From Longimicrobiales bacterium (GTDB lineage: Bacteria > Gemmatimonadota > Gemmatimonadetes > Longimicrobiales > Gaopeijiaceae): a stretch of 43,157 nt of DNA. The notes below the pieces were generated by a model. The model was not told where the DNA came from and made no database searches. It worked only from the letters and a program-made list of their open reading frames with translations. Of the stretch, positions 8,413 through 18,372 are shown one piece after another. Positions within the stretch are counted from its first letter, which is position 1, and each line of letters begins with the position of its first letter. Both the position numbers and the translations under genes were made by a program. The stretch is taken from positions 1-43,157 of the forward strand of contig JANQRP010000017.1 in NCBI GenBank assembly GCA_028284495.1, given 5' to 3'.

Positions 8413-8440
8413 AAGATACCGATCCGTCCCATCGCGTCAT
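8413..8440 (-). promoter_or_regulatory. Promoter-like element directly before the cytochrome ATG
   Basis: On the minus strand ATGACG (8440-8435), 16 bases, then TATCTT (8418-8413); each hexamer matches the sigma-70-type consensus at four positions. The -10 ends five bases before ATG 8407, which would start the transcript at or next to the initiation codon. Confidence 0.35.
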
Positions 8441-8488
8441 GGCTCGGCGCGGGCCCCGGACGCTATAGAGCGCTCCAGGGGTGGACAC

Positions 8489-9808
8489 GTGAGCAACGGT
8501 TCCGACCCGCGGACCATCTCACGCGTGGACACAGTAGGACCCGCAGGTAAAGAACCGACGGTATCCCCGCACCCGGCACCACACATGGCGTTTTCGCGGA
8601 CGACCCTCTCCGTCACGACGGTGATCGTGATCCTGGCCCTCATCGGCGGTGGCGTCTGGTGGCGCCTCCGACCGGAGCCCGAATCCGAGACCGACACGGC
8701 GTCGGCCGCGGACGAGGACTCGCCGGTCTCGGTCGAGAGCAGCTCCACACAGTTCTCGACCGACATCCCGCAGCCGGTCTCCGGCGCGCTGGTGCAGCGG
8801 GACACGCTCTGGATCTCCGTGAGCGCCACCGGACGGGCGGTCGCCAATCGGGAGGTCCTGCTCTCGGCGCAGACGGAGGGCTTCCTTCGCAGTCTGCCGG
8901 TGCGGGAGAGTCAGGCGGTCTCGGAGGGGCAGCTGCTGGTTCAAATCGACACGCTCGAGCTCGCGCTCGCGCTCAGCGAGGCACGGGCCCAACTCGTGGA
9001 TGCGCAGGCGAGCTTCCGCATCGCGACACTCTACGACGACTCGATCTCCGATCCTCAGGTACGTGAGCAGCGGCGCGAGGTCATCCGGTCGAGCAGCGGC
9101 CTGAACTCCGCCGAGGTTGCGGTACAGAGAGCCGAGCTGAACCTCGCACGTGCCCGGGTGGTCGCGCCCTTCGGCGGGCGGATTGGCGACCTGACGGTAT
9201 TCGAGAGCCAGTACATCACGGCGGGTACCGAGCTCATGCGACTCGTGGACATCGACCCGATCAAGGTCGAGATCGGCGTGCTCGAACGGGAGATCGGCAT
9301 GCTCGCGCCGGGACGCATCGCGCGAGTCCGCTTCACGGCGTTCCCGGGAGAGGTGTTCGAGGGACGCATCGAGTCGATCAACCCGATCGTGGATCCCGAG
9401 GAGAGTTCGGCCCGTGTGACCGTGGTGCTCTCCAATCCGAGCGGGCGGATCAAGCCCGGCATGCACGCGGAGGCCGAGCTGGAAGCACGCAGCTTCGCCG
9501 ACCGGATCCTGGTGCCGCGTTCATCGGTGCTCCAGCGCGGCGACGTACTCGATCGCGAGATCGTGTTCGTCTTCGAGCCCGACGAGGTCAACGACGGCGT
9601 CCCCAGTGAGACGGGCACGGCGCTCTGGCAGTACGTCCGCACCGGCGAGGAGAGCTCGACGTACTACGAGATCGTTCCGGACGAGGAGATCGGGATGGTC
9701 AATCCGGGACAGTGGGTGCTGACCGACGGTCATCACTACCTGGCGCACGACACCCGGGTGCGGCTGGTCGAGAACGTCGCGCTGGCCGGTGGGAGGCCGG
9801 GCGGATGA
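8489..9808 (+). CDS. RND efflux membrane-fusion protein (HlyD/AcrA family)
   Basis: 439 aa from GTG 8489, preceded by AGGGGTGG; ATG 8585 lacks a ribosome site. A transmembrane helix at about residues 38-58 anchors it in the inner membrane, then come the barrel-sandwich hybrid halves (around VLLSAQTEGFLRSLPVRESQAV and RVVAPFGGRIGDL), an alpha-helical hairpin between them, a beta-barrel, and a membrane-proximal domain. It bridges the RND permease and the TolC channel in the periplasm. First gene of a four-gene operon whose members overlap by 1-4 bases. TATAGA at 8464-8469 could be its -10 region but has no good -35. Substrate of the pump unknown. Confidence 0.93.
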   Translation: MSNGSDPRTISRVDTVGPAGKEPTVSPHPAPHMAFSRTTLSVTTVIVILALIGGGVWWRLRPEPESETDTASAADEDSPVSVESSSTQFSTDIPQPVSGALVQRDTLWISVSATGRAVANREVLLSAQTEGFLRSLPVRESQAVSEGQLLVQIDTLELALALSEARAQLVDAQASFRIATLYDDSISDPQVREQRREVIRSSSGLNSAEVAVQRAELNLARARVVAPFGGRIGDLTVFESQYITAGTELMRLVDIDPIKVEIGVLEREIGMLAPGRIARVRFTAFPGEVFEGRIESINPIVDPEESSARVTVVLSNPSGRIKPGMHAEAELEARSFADRILVPRSSVLQRGDVLDREIVFVFEPDEVNDGVPSETGTALWQYVRTGEESSTYYEIVPDEEIGMVNPGQWVLTDGHHYLAHDTRVRLVENVALAGGRPGG

Positions 9809-11187
9809 GGGCGCTCGCCGTTGCGGGCCTGGTCCTCGGCGGGTTCGCTGCGCCGTTGTCGGCGCAGGAAGCGGACCCTCCGCTCACGCTCGAGGAGGCC
9901 ATGGCGATCGCACGGGTTGAGAACCCATCCGTTCAGCAGGCGACCAACCAGCTCTCATTGAATGAGCCCGAGCGCTGGAACTTCCTGTTCGGGGACCTGC
10001 TTCCCAGCGTCAGTCTGAACCTCCTCAGTACCGGCTACACGGGGAACCTCGTTCGGCGTGCTACGGACAACTTCGGCAACCCCATCGCGTCGCCCACTGC
10101 GGACTGGGTCTACTTCTCCAACACGAACCAGTGGCTCAACTTATCGTGGCAGATCAACGGCCTGTCGATTTTCAACGCGCTCGATCGGCGGCGGAATACG
10201 CTCGAGGGTCGCTCAGCGGCCGTTAGCGCCTCGCAGTGGACCCTGCGAGGGCAGCTCCTGCGCCAGTTCTTCGACGCGCAGGAACAGGGTGAGCTTCTCG
10301 AAGTGGAGCAGTCCCTGCTCGACGGCCGGCGAGTCGACTACGAGTCCGCGGTGCAGCGGTTCGAGCTGGCCGCCATTTCCCGCGTCGATGTGCTGAACGC
10401 CGAGGTTCAGATCCAGCAGCAGGAGATCGCGATCGAGCAGCAGGGCGGTGCGCGCGACCAGGCGCTTCTGGCGCTTCGTCAGACTCTCGGCGGGAGCGAC
10501 GTGGATGAGATCGCGCCGGAACCGCTACCGATCTTTGATCCTACCGCCCTAGATGTCGACCAGATGGTCGGCATCGCGCTCGACGACAATCCGGGGCTCC
10601 GCACCGCCAGAGCCAACCTCGAGGATGCCCGGATCCAGATTCGGGAGTCCGAGCAGTCGTGGTGGCCTACGCTGAGCCTGAACTACCGACTCTCGAGGCT
10701 GGCCCAGGACCGTGAGACGGCTGCCCTGCTCGACTTCGGCTACAACGAGATCGATATCGGGCAGAACTTCGGTGTCACCTTGTCGTTCAACGCCCTCCAG
10801 GACTTCTTCGGGACACGCCAGTCTCAGGCGAGTGCCCGGATCGGAGCGGTGAATCAGGAGATCACCTTGAACGAGCAGCGGCTTCAGGTCGAGGCTGACG
10901 TACGTTCCAACTTCGTCGCGCTCCGGAACGCGTGGCGGACGCTCGAGCTCGCCGATCGTTCCGCGGAGATCGCGGTCCAGTCGACTGCCCTGGCGCGTGA
11001 GGAATACCGGGTCGGCCTCCGCACCTTCGAGGAACTCCAGACCACCGTCGAGCAGGAAGCGACCGCGCGCCGCCAGGCGCTCACGAGTCGGTACGCGTTC
11101 GTCGATGCGCTCATCGCGCTCGAGGAGTCCGTCGGCGTGCCGGTCCGACCGCAGGGCGTCTCGCAGCCGGGTCCGGAGGCCAACTGA
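9805..11187 (+). CDS. TolC-family outer membrane efflux protein
   Basis: 460 aa from ATG 9805, overlapping the previous stop as ATGA; a signal peptide ending in PLSAQ begins exactly here, which fixes the start. The protein shows the two long-helix repeats of the outer membrane efflux family: LTLEEAMAIARVENPSVQQA at the start of the first half and LDVDQMVGIALDDNPGLRTA at the start of the second. It should trimerise into an outer-membrane barrel with a periplasmic tunnel and form the exit duct of the pump encoded by its neighbours. It shares one base with the following RND gene (TGATG). Confidence 0.93.
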   Translation: MRALAVAGLVLGGFAAPLSAQEADPPLTLEEAMAIARVENPSVQQATNQLSLNEPERWNFLFGDLLPSVSLNLLSTGYTGNLVRRATDNFGNPIASPTADWVYFSNTNQWLNLSWQINGLSIFNALDRRRNTLEGRSAAVSASQWTLRGQLLRQFFDAQEQGELLEVEQSLLDGRRVDYESAVQRFELAAISRVDVLNAEVQIQQQEIAIEQQGGARDQALLALRQTLGGSDVDEIAPEPLPIFDPTALDVDQMVGIALDDNPGLRTARANLEDARIQIRESEQSWWPTLSLNYRLSRLAQDRETAALLDFGYNEIDIGQNFGVTLSFNALQDFFGTRQSQASARIGAVNQEITLNEQRLQVEADVRSNFVALRNAWRTLELADRSAEIAVQSTALAREEYRVGLRTFEELQTTVEQEATARRQALTSRYAFVDALIALEESVGVPVRPQGVSQPGPEAN

Positions 11188-14100
11188 TGTCGATCCCGGG
11201 AACGTCCACCCGGCGGCCGGTCGCGGTCGCCATGCTGTTCCTGGCGATCATCCTCCTCGGGATCATCTCCTACGTCCGGCTCCCGATCGACCTGCTGCCG
11301 GACGTGAGCTACCCGCGGCTGGTGATCTTCACGACGTACGAGAACGCGGCGCCCGCCGACGTCGAGCGGATCATCACGCGTCAGATCGAGGGAGGCGCGG
11401 CGTCGGTCGCGGGGGTGGAGCGCACGGAGTCCGTGTCGCGAGAGGAGGTGAGTCTCGTCACGCTCCAGTTCGCGTGGGGCACCGACATGGACTTTGCGAT
11501 GCTCAACGTCCGCGAGCAGATCGACGAGATCGGGGACAATCTCCCGGACGCGGCGAGCCGACCCAGCATCCTTCGCGTCGACCCGGAGTCCGAGCCGATC
11601 ATGGCGCTGTCGGTGTCGGGCACCACGGACCTCCAGTCCACGAAGGAGATCGCCGAGACGGTCTTCCGTCGTCGGCTCGAGCAGCTCGACGGCGTCGCGC
11701 AGGCGGCAGTGACGGGAGGGCGCGATCGCGAGATCCAGGTGTTCGTGGACCCGGAGCTGCTCACCGCGTACGGGCTCACCATCGAGCAGGTCTCGGCGGC
11801 CCTCGACCGCGCCAACGTGAACTCCACGGGCGGGAGCATCGTGGAGGGGCGGTACCGCTACCCGCTCCGGACGGTCGGAGAGTTCCAGGATGTCGGCCAG
11901 ATGGGCGACGTGGTCGTCGCGCGGCAGGCCACGGCGGAAGGAGGCCCTCGGACGATCCGCCTCCGTGACGTGGGGCGTGTCGTGGACGGGTTCGCGGACC
12001 GCGAGACGATTGCGCTGTACAACGGGGCAGAGGCGGTCGGGATTCTCGTGTTCAAGGAGTCCGGAGCGAACACGGTCAACGTGGCCGAAACCGTCGAGGA
12101 AACGCTGGTCCAGCTGCGAGAGGAGTACCCGCAGCTCGCGCTCGACGTCGCCACCTCCCAGGCCGACTTCATCTCGGACTCGATCTCGAACGTCGTGTCC
12201 GCGCTGATCTTCGGAGGGGTGCTGGCGTTCCTGGTGCTCTTCCTCTTCCTGCGCGATCCGCGCTACCCGTTCGCGATCGCCGCGGCGATCCCGATCTCGG
12301 TGATCGGCACGTTCGCGCTGATGGAGGCGTTCGACGTCTCGCTCAACATCATGAGCCTGGGCGGCCTCGCGCTGGGTGTAGGGATGCTCGTCGACAACTC
12401 CATCGTGGTGCTCGAGAACATCTTCCGACACCGCGAGGAGGGCGCGCCCGGCGAGGTCGCCGCCGCGCGTGGCGCCGAGGAGGTGCAGGGCGCGATCACG
12501 GCTTCGACGCTCACCACGATCTCGGTATTCGGCCCCATCATCTACGTCGAGGGCGTCGCGGGCGAACTCTTCAGCGACCTCTCGCTGGCGGTCGCCTTCT
12601 CGCTGCTGGCGAGTCTGCTTGTCGCGCTCACGCTGCTGCCCATGATGGCGGCGAGGTTCACGCTGCCGGACGAGGTCGCGAGCGAGCCCCTGATCGAGAA
12701 GCGACCGAAGGCGACCGGCGTCTGGGGACGCACGAAGCGCGGCCTGTTCTGGATCTTTGTCGGCCCGTTCATCGCGCTCCGCGCGCTGTTCCGACTCGGG
12801 AAGGAGCTACTGATCTTCTGGGCGCGCGGCATCGGTGCCGTGCTGGGGCGGATCTTCACGCCGTTCCTGAACGCCTTCGATCGCGCCTTCGACCGATTCG
12901 CGAAGCGGTATCATGCGGCGCTCGAGTGGTCCCTGGACCACCGCTCGGTGATACTCGGCGGGTCCGCGCTCGCTCTGGCCGTGGCGTTCGCGGTCGGGAG
13001 CACGCTGCCCCGAAACCTTCTTCCGGACGTCGACCAGGGGAGCTTCCGGGTGCGACTGGTGATGCCCGAAGGGACGGCCATCGCGGCCACCGCGGAGGCA
13101 GCGGAGGAGATCGAGACGGCCCTGCTCGAGGACCCGTCGGTGGACGCCGTCTTCGGACGGGTCGGTCGCGACGTCCGCGCCTACGCGGAGGGGAACGAGG
13201 AGTCGGGGCTGAACACGGCGACCTTCGACGTTCGGCTGCTCCCGGGTGAGCCCACCGAGAACGTGATCGCCCGGGTCCGCCCGATCGCGGCGGACTTCCG
13301 GGAAGCCACGCTGACCTTCGAGCAGGGGCGCGCCACGGCGCTGGGCGCGATCCTGGGCGGAAGCGACGCCGACGTGGCCGTGCGGGTGATGGGCGAAGAC
13401 CTCGACCTGATGCGTACGCGGGCCAACGAGGTGGCCAACCGGCTGTCCGGACTCGAGCGGCTCGCGAACGTTCGCGTCGGCACGGCGGAAGGCACGCCGC
13501 AGGCCGAGGTGGAGATCGACTACTCCGCGGCGGCCCGGTTCGGCATCGAGCCGTCCACGATCGCGGCGACCATCGAGAACGCGAACCGCGGGATTCTGGC
13601 CACCGAGTACGTCGACTTCGACCGGAAGGTCGAGGTGATCGTGAGCCTGCCACCCGAGCAGCGCTACGACCGGTCGATGCTCGACGACATGCGCGTCGAG
13701 GGCGTGCCGCTCCGGGAGCTGGTCGTCGTGCGGGAGGCGATCGGACCCGCCGAGGTCCACCGGGAGGATCAGGGCCGGGTTATTCCGGTCTACGCCGATG
13801 TCGTGGCGGGTGGCCTCGACGCCGGGATCGCCGACATTCGCGCGGCGCTCTCGGACATGCGCAACACGGTCGATCTCCGGATGGAGGTCGGAGGCGAGAA
13901 CGAGGAGATGCGGCGTTCGTTCCGCGATCTGGCCTTCGCCTTCGCGCTCGCGCTGATTCTCGTGTACATGATCCTCGCCGCGCAGTTCGAATCGTTCGTC
14001 CAGCCGTTCACGATTCTCACGGCCGTCCCGCTGGCACTGGTCGGGGCGATCGGTGCGCTGTGGCTGACGAACGACGGACTGCACACGATGAGTCTCATCG

Positions 14101-14489
14101 GGGTCGTGATCCTGATAGGAATCGTGGTGAACGACGCCATCGTGAAGGTCGACTTCATCGTGCAGGCGCGGGAGCGCGGCGCGGAGCTCCGTGAGGCGAT
14201 CCTCGAGGCGGGACTCGTGCGGTTGCGGCCGATCGTGATGACGACCATCACGACGGTGCTGGGCCTCACGCCGATGGCGATGGGAATCGGCCGCGGCGCG
14301 GACCTGCGTGCCCCGCTGGCCGTGTCGGTCATCGGCGGGCTGCTCGTCGCGACCGTGCTGACGCTCATCATCGTGCCCGTGGTCTACTCGGTGGTCGAGG
14401 GCGCGCGCGAGCGGCTGTTCGGCGTCACCGGCGTGTCGAGCCGGACCGGACCCGTCGAGGGCGACCCGACGCCGCAGGGGGCCGACTGA
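11187..14489 (+). CDS. RND efflux permease, first of a tandem pair
   Basis: 1100 aa with the twelve-helix, two-large-periplasmic-loop layout of AcrB-type transporters. The N terminus RRPVAVAMLFLAIILLGIISY leads into LLPDVSYPRL, typical of the family. In helix 4 the AcrB Asp407-Asp408 pair appears as Asp403-Asn404 (LVDNSIVVLEN), and helix 10 has GIVVNDAIVKVD instead of the Lys940 block; this variant is common in the wider RND superfamily. An insert of about 75 residues, partly amphipathic, lies between helix 6 and helix 7. Starts by TGATG overlap with the TolC gene and ends by the same overlap with the second permease, so the two are made together. Confidence 0.93.
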   Translation: MSIPGTSTRRPVAVAMLFLAIILLGIISYVRLPIDLLPDVSYPRLVIFTTYENAAPADVERIITRQIEGGAASVAGVERTESVSREEVSLVTLQFAWGTDMDFAMLNVREQIDEIGDNLPDAASRPSILRVDPESEPIMALSVSGTTDLQSTKEIAETVFRRRLEQLDGVAQAAVTGGRDREIQVFVDPELLTAYGLTIEQVSAALDRANVNSTGGSIVEGRYRYPLRTVGEFQDVGQMGDVVVARQATAEGGPRTIRLRDVGRVVDGFADRETIALYNGAEAVGILVFKESGANTVNVAETVEETLVQLREEYPQLALDVATSQADFISDSISNVVSALIFGGVLAFLVLFLFLRDPRYPFAIAAAIPISVIGTFALMEAFDVSLNIMSLGGLALGVGMLVDNSIVVLENIFRHREEGAPGEVAAARGAEEVQGAITASTLTTISVFGPIIYVEGVAGELFSDLSLAVAFSLLASLLVALTLLPMMAARFTLPDEVASEPLIEKRPKATGVWGRTKRGLFWIFVGPFIALRALFRLGKELLIFWARGIGAVLGRIFTPFLNAFDRAFDRFAKRYHAALEWSLDHRSVILGGSALALAVAFAVGSTLPRNLLPDVDQGSFRVRLVMPEGTAIAATAEAAEEIETALLEDPSVDAVFGRVGRDVRAYAEGNEESGLNTATFDVRLLPGEPTENVIARVRPIAADFREATLTFEQGRATALGAILGGSDADVAVRVMGEDLDLMRTRANEVANRLSGLERLANVRVGTAEGTPQAEVEIDYSAAARFGIEPSTIAATIENANRGILATEYVDFDRKVEVIVSLPPEQRYDRSMLDDMRVEGVPLRELVVVREAIGPAEVHREDQGRVIPVYADVVAGGLDAGIADIRAALSDMRNTVDLRMEVGGENEEMRRSFRDLAFAFALALILVYMILAAQFESFVQPFTILTAVPLALVGAIGALWLTNDGLHTMSLIGVVILIGIVVNDAIVKVDFIVQARERGAELREAILEAGLVRLRPIVMTTITTVLGLTPMAMGIGRGADLRAPLAVSVIGGLLVATVLTLIIVPVVYSVVEGARERLFGVTGVSSRTGPVEGDPTPQGAD

Positions 14490-17400
14490 TGATCAAGCTC
14501 AGCATCCGACGTCCGGTCGCCGTCGCGATGACCTACATGGCGGTGGCGTTGCTGGGGCTGTTCGCGTGGCAGAACATCCCGATCGAGCGCCTGCCGAACA
14601 CGCAGCTTCCGCAACTCACCATGTCCGCCCGCTGGGCCGGAGCTTCGCCGGAGACGGTCGAGGCGTTCCTGACCTCGCCGCTCGAGGCGATGGTCCAACA
14701 GGTTCAGGGGGTCGAAACGGTCCGATCGACGTCTCGCGAAGCCAGCTCGTCGATCACGGTCGAGTTCGCGATCGACACCGATATGGACTTCGCGCGCCTC
14801 GACCTCTCGGAGCGGCTGGCGCAGATCCGCGAGGATCTGCCGGAGGGGGCGCGCAACGTGACGGTCAGCCCCTACGTGCCCGATGAGTTCGCGGATCAGA
14901 ATTCGCCCTTCCTCTACTACACCTTCACGGGTCCCTACACGCTCGAGGGCCTGCAGCTGCACCTCGAGGAGGTCGTGGTTCCCGAGCTCCAGCGCATCGA
15001 GGGGGTCGGACAGGTCTCGTACGGTGGGGCGCGCGAGCGCGTCCTCGAGGTGCGGGTGGACGAGCAGGCGACGCGCGCGCTCGGTCTGAACCCGAACGAG
15101 ATCGGCAACCGTATCTTCAACCTCGACCTCGTGCGAGACGCCGGGGCGATTCGTGACGGTGACGAGGAGCTCACGGTCACGATCGTGAATCGTCCGGAGT
15201 CTGCCGGCGAGATCCGGGACGCCATCATCTCGCGGGTCGGCCAGCGCATCGTGCGCGTATCCGACGTCGCGACGGTCACCGATACGTACACGGATCCGAC
15301 GTCGCTCGAGCGGATCAGCGGCAGCCCGGCCGTCTACCTGCGGCTGCAGAAGGAGATCGGGACCAATACGGTTCGCGTGACCGACCTCGTGAAGGAGCGC
15401 ATGGCCGAGCTGGAGCAGCTCAATCCGTACGGCTCGAGGTTCATTCTCGAGCGGGAGGAGAGTGAGGAGATTCGCGAAGAACTCGCCGACCTCCGCACGC
15501 GGGCCTCGGCCGCCGCGGTAGTGATCTTCTTCGTGCTGCTGCTGTTCCTGGGATCGCTGCGGTCCGCCATCCTGATCTTCGCCACGATCGCCTTCAGCGT
15601 GCTCATCTCGCTGAACCTGATCTACTTCAGCGGGCTCACGCTGAATCTCCTCACGCTCACCGGGCTGGCGCTCGGCTTCGGGCTGATCGTCGACAACTCG
15701 ATCGTGGTGCTGGAGAACATCTACCGGCGATGGCAGGGCGGGGAGTCGCCGGTCGAAGCGTCGGGCACGGGTGCGCGCGAGGTGGTGCTGCCGATCTTCG
15801 CGTCGACGGCGACCACCCTCATTGTCTTCGTGCCCTTCGTGTACCTCCAGGGCGAGCTGCGCATCTATTACGTGCCACTGGCCATGGTGGTCGCCCTGAC
15901 CCTCACGGCCTCGATCTTCGTGGCCTTCACGCTGATTCCGTCGCTGGCGGCCAGGTGGATCGGAGCCGGCGGCTGGAAGCGGACGGCGGCCCCGGTGTCG
16001 GGCACGTCGGTCGCGTTCTCCGGGGTCGGGGCGGGCTCAGACGGCGGCGCAGGATCCGGTGATGGAACGGACGCCGGGGCGGCGGGTGCCGCGAACGGCC
16101 CGGGTGGCGGCTCGGACAGCGGTCTGGTGGACCCGCGCGGCACGGGTCGCCGCCCGCCGCTCTACGTCCTGTTCTACGAGTCGCTGATCGGGTTCAACCT
16201 GCGGCATCCGGTCATCGCGATCCTCGTGACCGTCGCCTGCTTCGGCGGCTCCTGGTACCTCTTCGACGAGCACGTGCCGACCGGACGGATCTGGGGCGGC
16301 GGGGGTGGCACCAGCGAGTCCTACATCACCATCAACGTCTCGCTCGAGCGCGGGTCCAATCTCGAGCGCACCGACCAGCTGATCCGATTCTTCGAAGAGA
16401 AGCTGGCCGCGATCCCGGAGGTCGAGCAGTACCGGTCGTCGATCTCCGAAACGCGAGGGAGCATCCGCGTCGACTTCCCCGACGAGCTCGAGTACACGGC
16501 GGTCCCGAACGCGATCAAGGACCAGATGTTCGCGAGCAGCCTCACGTATACCGGCGCCGAGGTTCGGGTCCGAGGCGTGGGGCCGGCCTTCCAGCGGAAC
16601 GAGTTCTACGGCGGCGGCGGCTCACCCCCGACGTACCGCATCCAGGTCCTCGGCTACAACTACGAGCGCGTCCGCGACATCGCCGAGGACCTCGGGTCCC
16701 GCCTCCTGCGCGTGCCGCGCGTCGTGGACGTGGACACGAATGCGTCGGGCGGCTACACCCGCGAGCGTGCCCTCGAGTACGTCCTGACCGTCGATCGCGA
16801 CGCGCTCGCGCAGTATGACATGAGCGTGTCGACCTTCGAGGCGCAGGTGGGTGCCGCCATCCAGACCGGAACAGGCCTGCGGAACATCCGGGTCGGTGCC
16901 GACGAGGTGAACTTCCAGGTCAAGATCCGCGACATCGAGGATCAGGACGTTCTCGCCCTGATGCAGACCATGCTGCAGGCGCCGAACGGCGAGGCCGTCC
17001 GCGTCGCCGACGTGGCGACGATCGAGCCCCGTGAGGTCCTCGCGAACATCCGCCGCGAGAACCAGCAGTACGAGCGGACGGTCGCGTACGAGTTTCGCGG
17101 GCCGTCGACGCTCGGCAACGTCTACCGCGACCGGATCATCGAGACGACCGAGCTGCCGCCGGGATACTCGATCGAGGAGACCACGCCGAACTTCTTCAGC
17201 CGCGACCAGAAGAACCAGATCAATCTGGTCCTGGCCATCTCGATCCTGCTCGTCTACATGGTCACGTCGGCGCTGTTCGAGAGCCTGAAGCAGCCGCTGG
17301 CGGTGCTCCTGACGGTGCCGATGGCCCTGATCGGCGTGTTCCTGATCTTCTTCTACGCCGAGGCGACGTTCACCCGCGAGGCGTACGTCGCGGTGATCAT

Positions 17401-17806
17401 GATGGGCGGCATCGTGGTGAACAACGCGATCCTGCTGGTGGATCACGTGAACCGGGTCCGCGCCGAGTCGGGCCTCGCGCTCTATCAGGCGGTGCTGAAG
17501 GGCACCCTGGAACGCGTGCGGCCGATCCTGATGACCACGGCCACGACGGTGTTCGGGCTGCTGCCCCTCGTGCTGTTCACCGAGTCGGCGGACTCGTCGA
17601 TCTGGAACGCGCTGGCGTACACGCTCATCGGGGGCCTGCTGAGCTCGACGCTGTTCGTGCTCACGGTCACGCCGGTTCTCTACTGGCTCTTCGAGGCGAA
17701 GCGGGCGGACCGGGCCTGGCTCAGGGCGAAGCTGGGGAAGGGGGACCCGCCGAGCCTTCCCACGGCACCGCCGCTCGACCCGTCACCCGCGACCGGAATG
17801 TCGTAG
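14489..17806 (+). CDS. RND efflux permease, second of a tandem pair
   Basis: 1105 aa, same fold as the preceding permease but clearly diverged. Helix 4 carries Asp402-Asn403 (LIVDNSIVVLENIY) and helix 10 GGIVVNNAILLVDH. Between helices 6 and 7, about residues 505-550, is a Gly/Ser/Asp/Ala-rich linker with low complexity, unlike the amphipathic insert in the first permease. Tandem RND pairs such as MdtB/MdtC form mixed trimers; a heterotrimer is a reasonable inference here. Its stop is 5 bases from the stop of the convergent CBS gene. Confidence 0.92.
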   Translation: MIKLSIRRPVAVAMTYMAVALLGLFAWQNIPIERLPNTQLPQLTMSARWAGASPETVEAFLTSPLEAMVQQVQGVETVRSTSREASSSITVEFAIDTDMDFARLDLSERLAQIREDLPEGARNVTVSPYVPDEFADQNSPFLYYTFTGPYTLEGLQLHLEEVVVPELQRIEGVGQVSYGGARERVLEVRVDEQATRALGLNPNEIGNRIFNLDLVRDAGAIRDGDEELTVTIVNRPESAGEIRDAIISRVGQRIVRVSDVATVTDTYTDPTSLERISGSPAVYLRLQKEIGTNTVRVTDLVKERMAELEQLNPYGSRFILEREESEEIREELADLRTRASAAAVVIFFVLLLFLGSLRSAILIFATIAFSVLISLNLIYFSGLTLNLLTLTGLALGFGLIVDNSIVVLENIYRRWQGGESPVEASGTGAREVVLPIFASTATTLIVFVPFVYLQGELRIYYVPLAMVVALTLTASIFVAFTLIPSLAARWIGAGGWKRTAAPVSGTSVAFSGVGAGSDGGAGSGDGTDAGAAGAANGPGGGSDSGLVDPRGTGRRPPLYVLFYESLIGFNLRHPVIAILVTVACFGGSWYLFDEHVPTGRIWGGGGGTSESYITINVSLERGSNLERTDQLIRFFEEKLAAIPEVEQYRSSISETRGSIRVDFPDELEYTAVPNAIKDQMFASSLTYTGAEVRVRGVGPAFQRNEFYGGGGSPPTYRIQVLGYNYERVRDIAEDLGSRLLRVPRVVDVDTNASGGYTRERALEYVLTVDRDALAQYDMSVSTFEAQVGAAIQTGTGLRNIRVGADEVNFQVKIRDIEDQDVLALMQTMLQAPNGEAVRVADVATIEPREVLANIRRENQQYERTVAYEFRGPSTLGNVYRDRIIETTELPPGYSIEETTPNFFSRDQKNQINLVLAISILLVYMVTSALFESLKQPLAVLLTVPMALIGVFLIFFYAEATFTREAYVAVIMMGGIVVNNAILLVDHVNRVRAESGLALYQAVLKGTLERVRPILMTTATTVFGLLPLVLFTESADSSIWNALAYTLIGGLLSSTLFVLTVTPVLYWLFEAKRADRAWLRAKLGKGDPPSLPTAPPLDPSPATGMS

Positions 17807-17811
17807 AGGGA

Positions 17812-18372
17812 TCAGCTCCCCGGACCGTCCATGCCGTCGGCGACCGCGCGGACCACGTCCATGGTGCTGACGACGCCGAGGAGGTCCCGGTCGCGCATGA
17901 CGAGCAGGCGGTGGACGCCCTTGTCGACCATCATGCGGGCGGCCTCCCGCACGGAGGCGTCGGGCCCCAGCGCGACGAGGCCGCGCGACATCACCTCGGC
18001 GATCGAGTGCTCCTCCAGCTGGTCCCAGTTCCGTGAATCCGTCTCGGAGATGCGGGACCACACGTCGTCGACGGAATCCTCCCAGCGGTCGACGAAGTAG
18101 ATCGCGGGGTCGTTCTCCTCGTCGAAGGCCGGATCGTCCATCGCGGCAACGCCGAAGTCCCCCTCCGGGGCGCGACGGCGGCGGGCGCCGGGGGAGTCGG
18201 CCTCGAACTCGATGATGTCGGTGCGGGAGGCGACCCCGACGACCACGTTGCCTGCCGTGACCGGAGCTCCGCTGACGCGCGCGGACGACAACGCCTCGAT
18301 GGCCTCGCGCAGCGTCATGCGTTCGTCGAGGGTGACAACGTCGGTGGTCATGATGTCGCGAACGGTCTTCAT
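17812..18372 (-). CDS. CBS-domain protein
   Basis: 186 aa from ATG 18372; the longer upstream frame is Arg/Pro-rich and looks like out-of-frame GC sequence. Two CBS motifs form one Bateman module: VRDIMTTDVVTLDERMTLREAI with SGAPV near the N terminus, and IAEVMSRGLVALGPDASVREAARMM with HRLLVM near the C terminus. They are separated by an unusually long charged insert (about residues 70-125, rich in Asp/Glu with an Arg run). CBS modules bind adenosyl nucleotides and regulate partners; with no enzyme domain attached, the partner is unknown. Confidence 0.88.
   Translation of the reverse strand: MKTVRDIMTTDVVTLDERMTLREAIEALSSARVSGAPVTAGNVVVGVASRTDIIEFEADSPGARRRRAPEGDFGVAAMDDPAFDEENDPAIYFVDRWEDSVDDVWSRISETDSRNWDQLEEHSIAEVMSRGLVALGPDASVREAARMMVDKGVHRLLVMRDRDLLGVVSTMDVVRAVADGMDGPGS

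Noticed and set aside
8463..8470. CTATAG in the cytochrome/efflux gap as a shared divergent promoter
   Set aside because: No acceptable -35 on either strand at 16-18 bases; kept only as a remark under the efflux gene.
12390..12398. Loss of one aspartate of the AcrB-type proton relay in both RND permeases as evidence of inactivity
   Set aside because: The VDN variant with VVN in helix 10 is widespread in functional RND clades, so it is not a sign of a dead pump.
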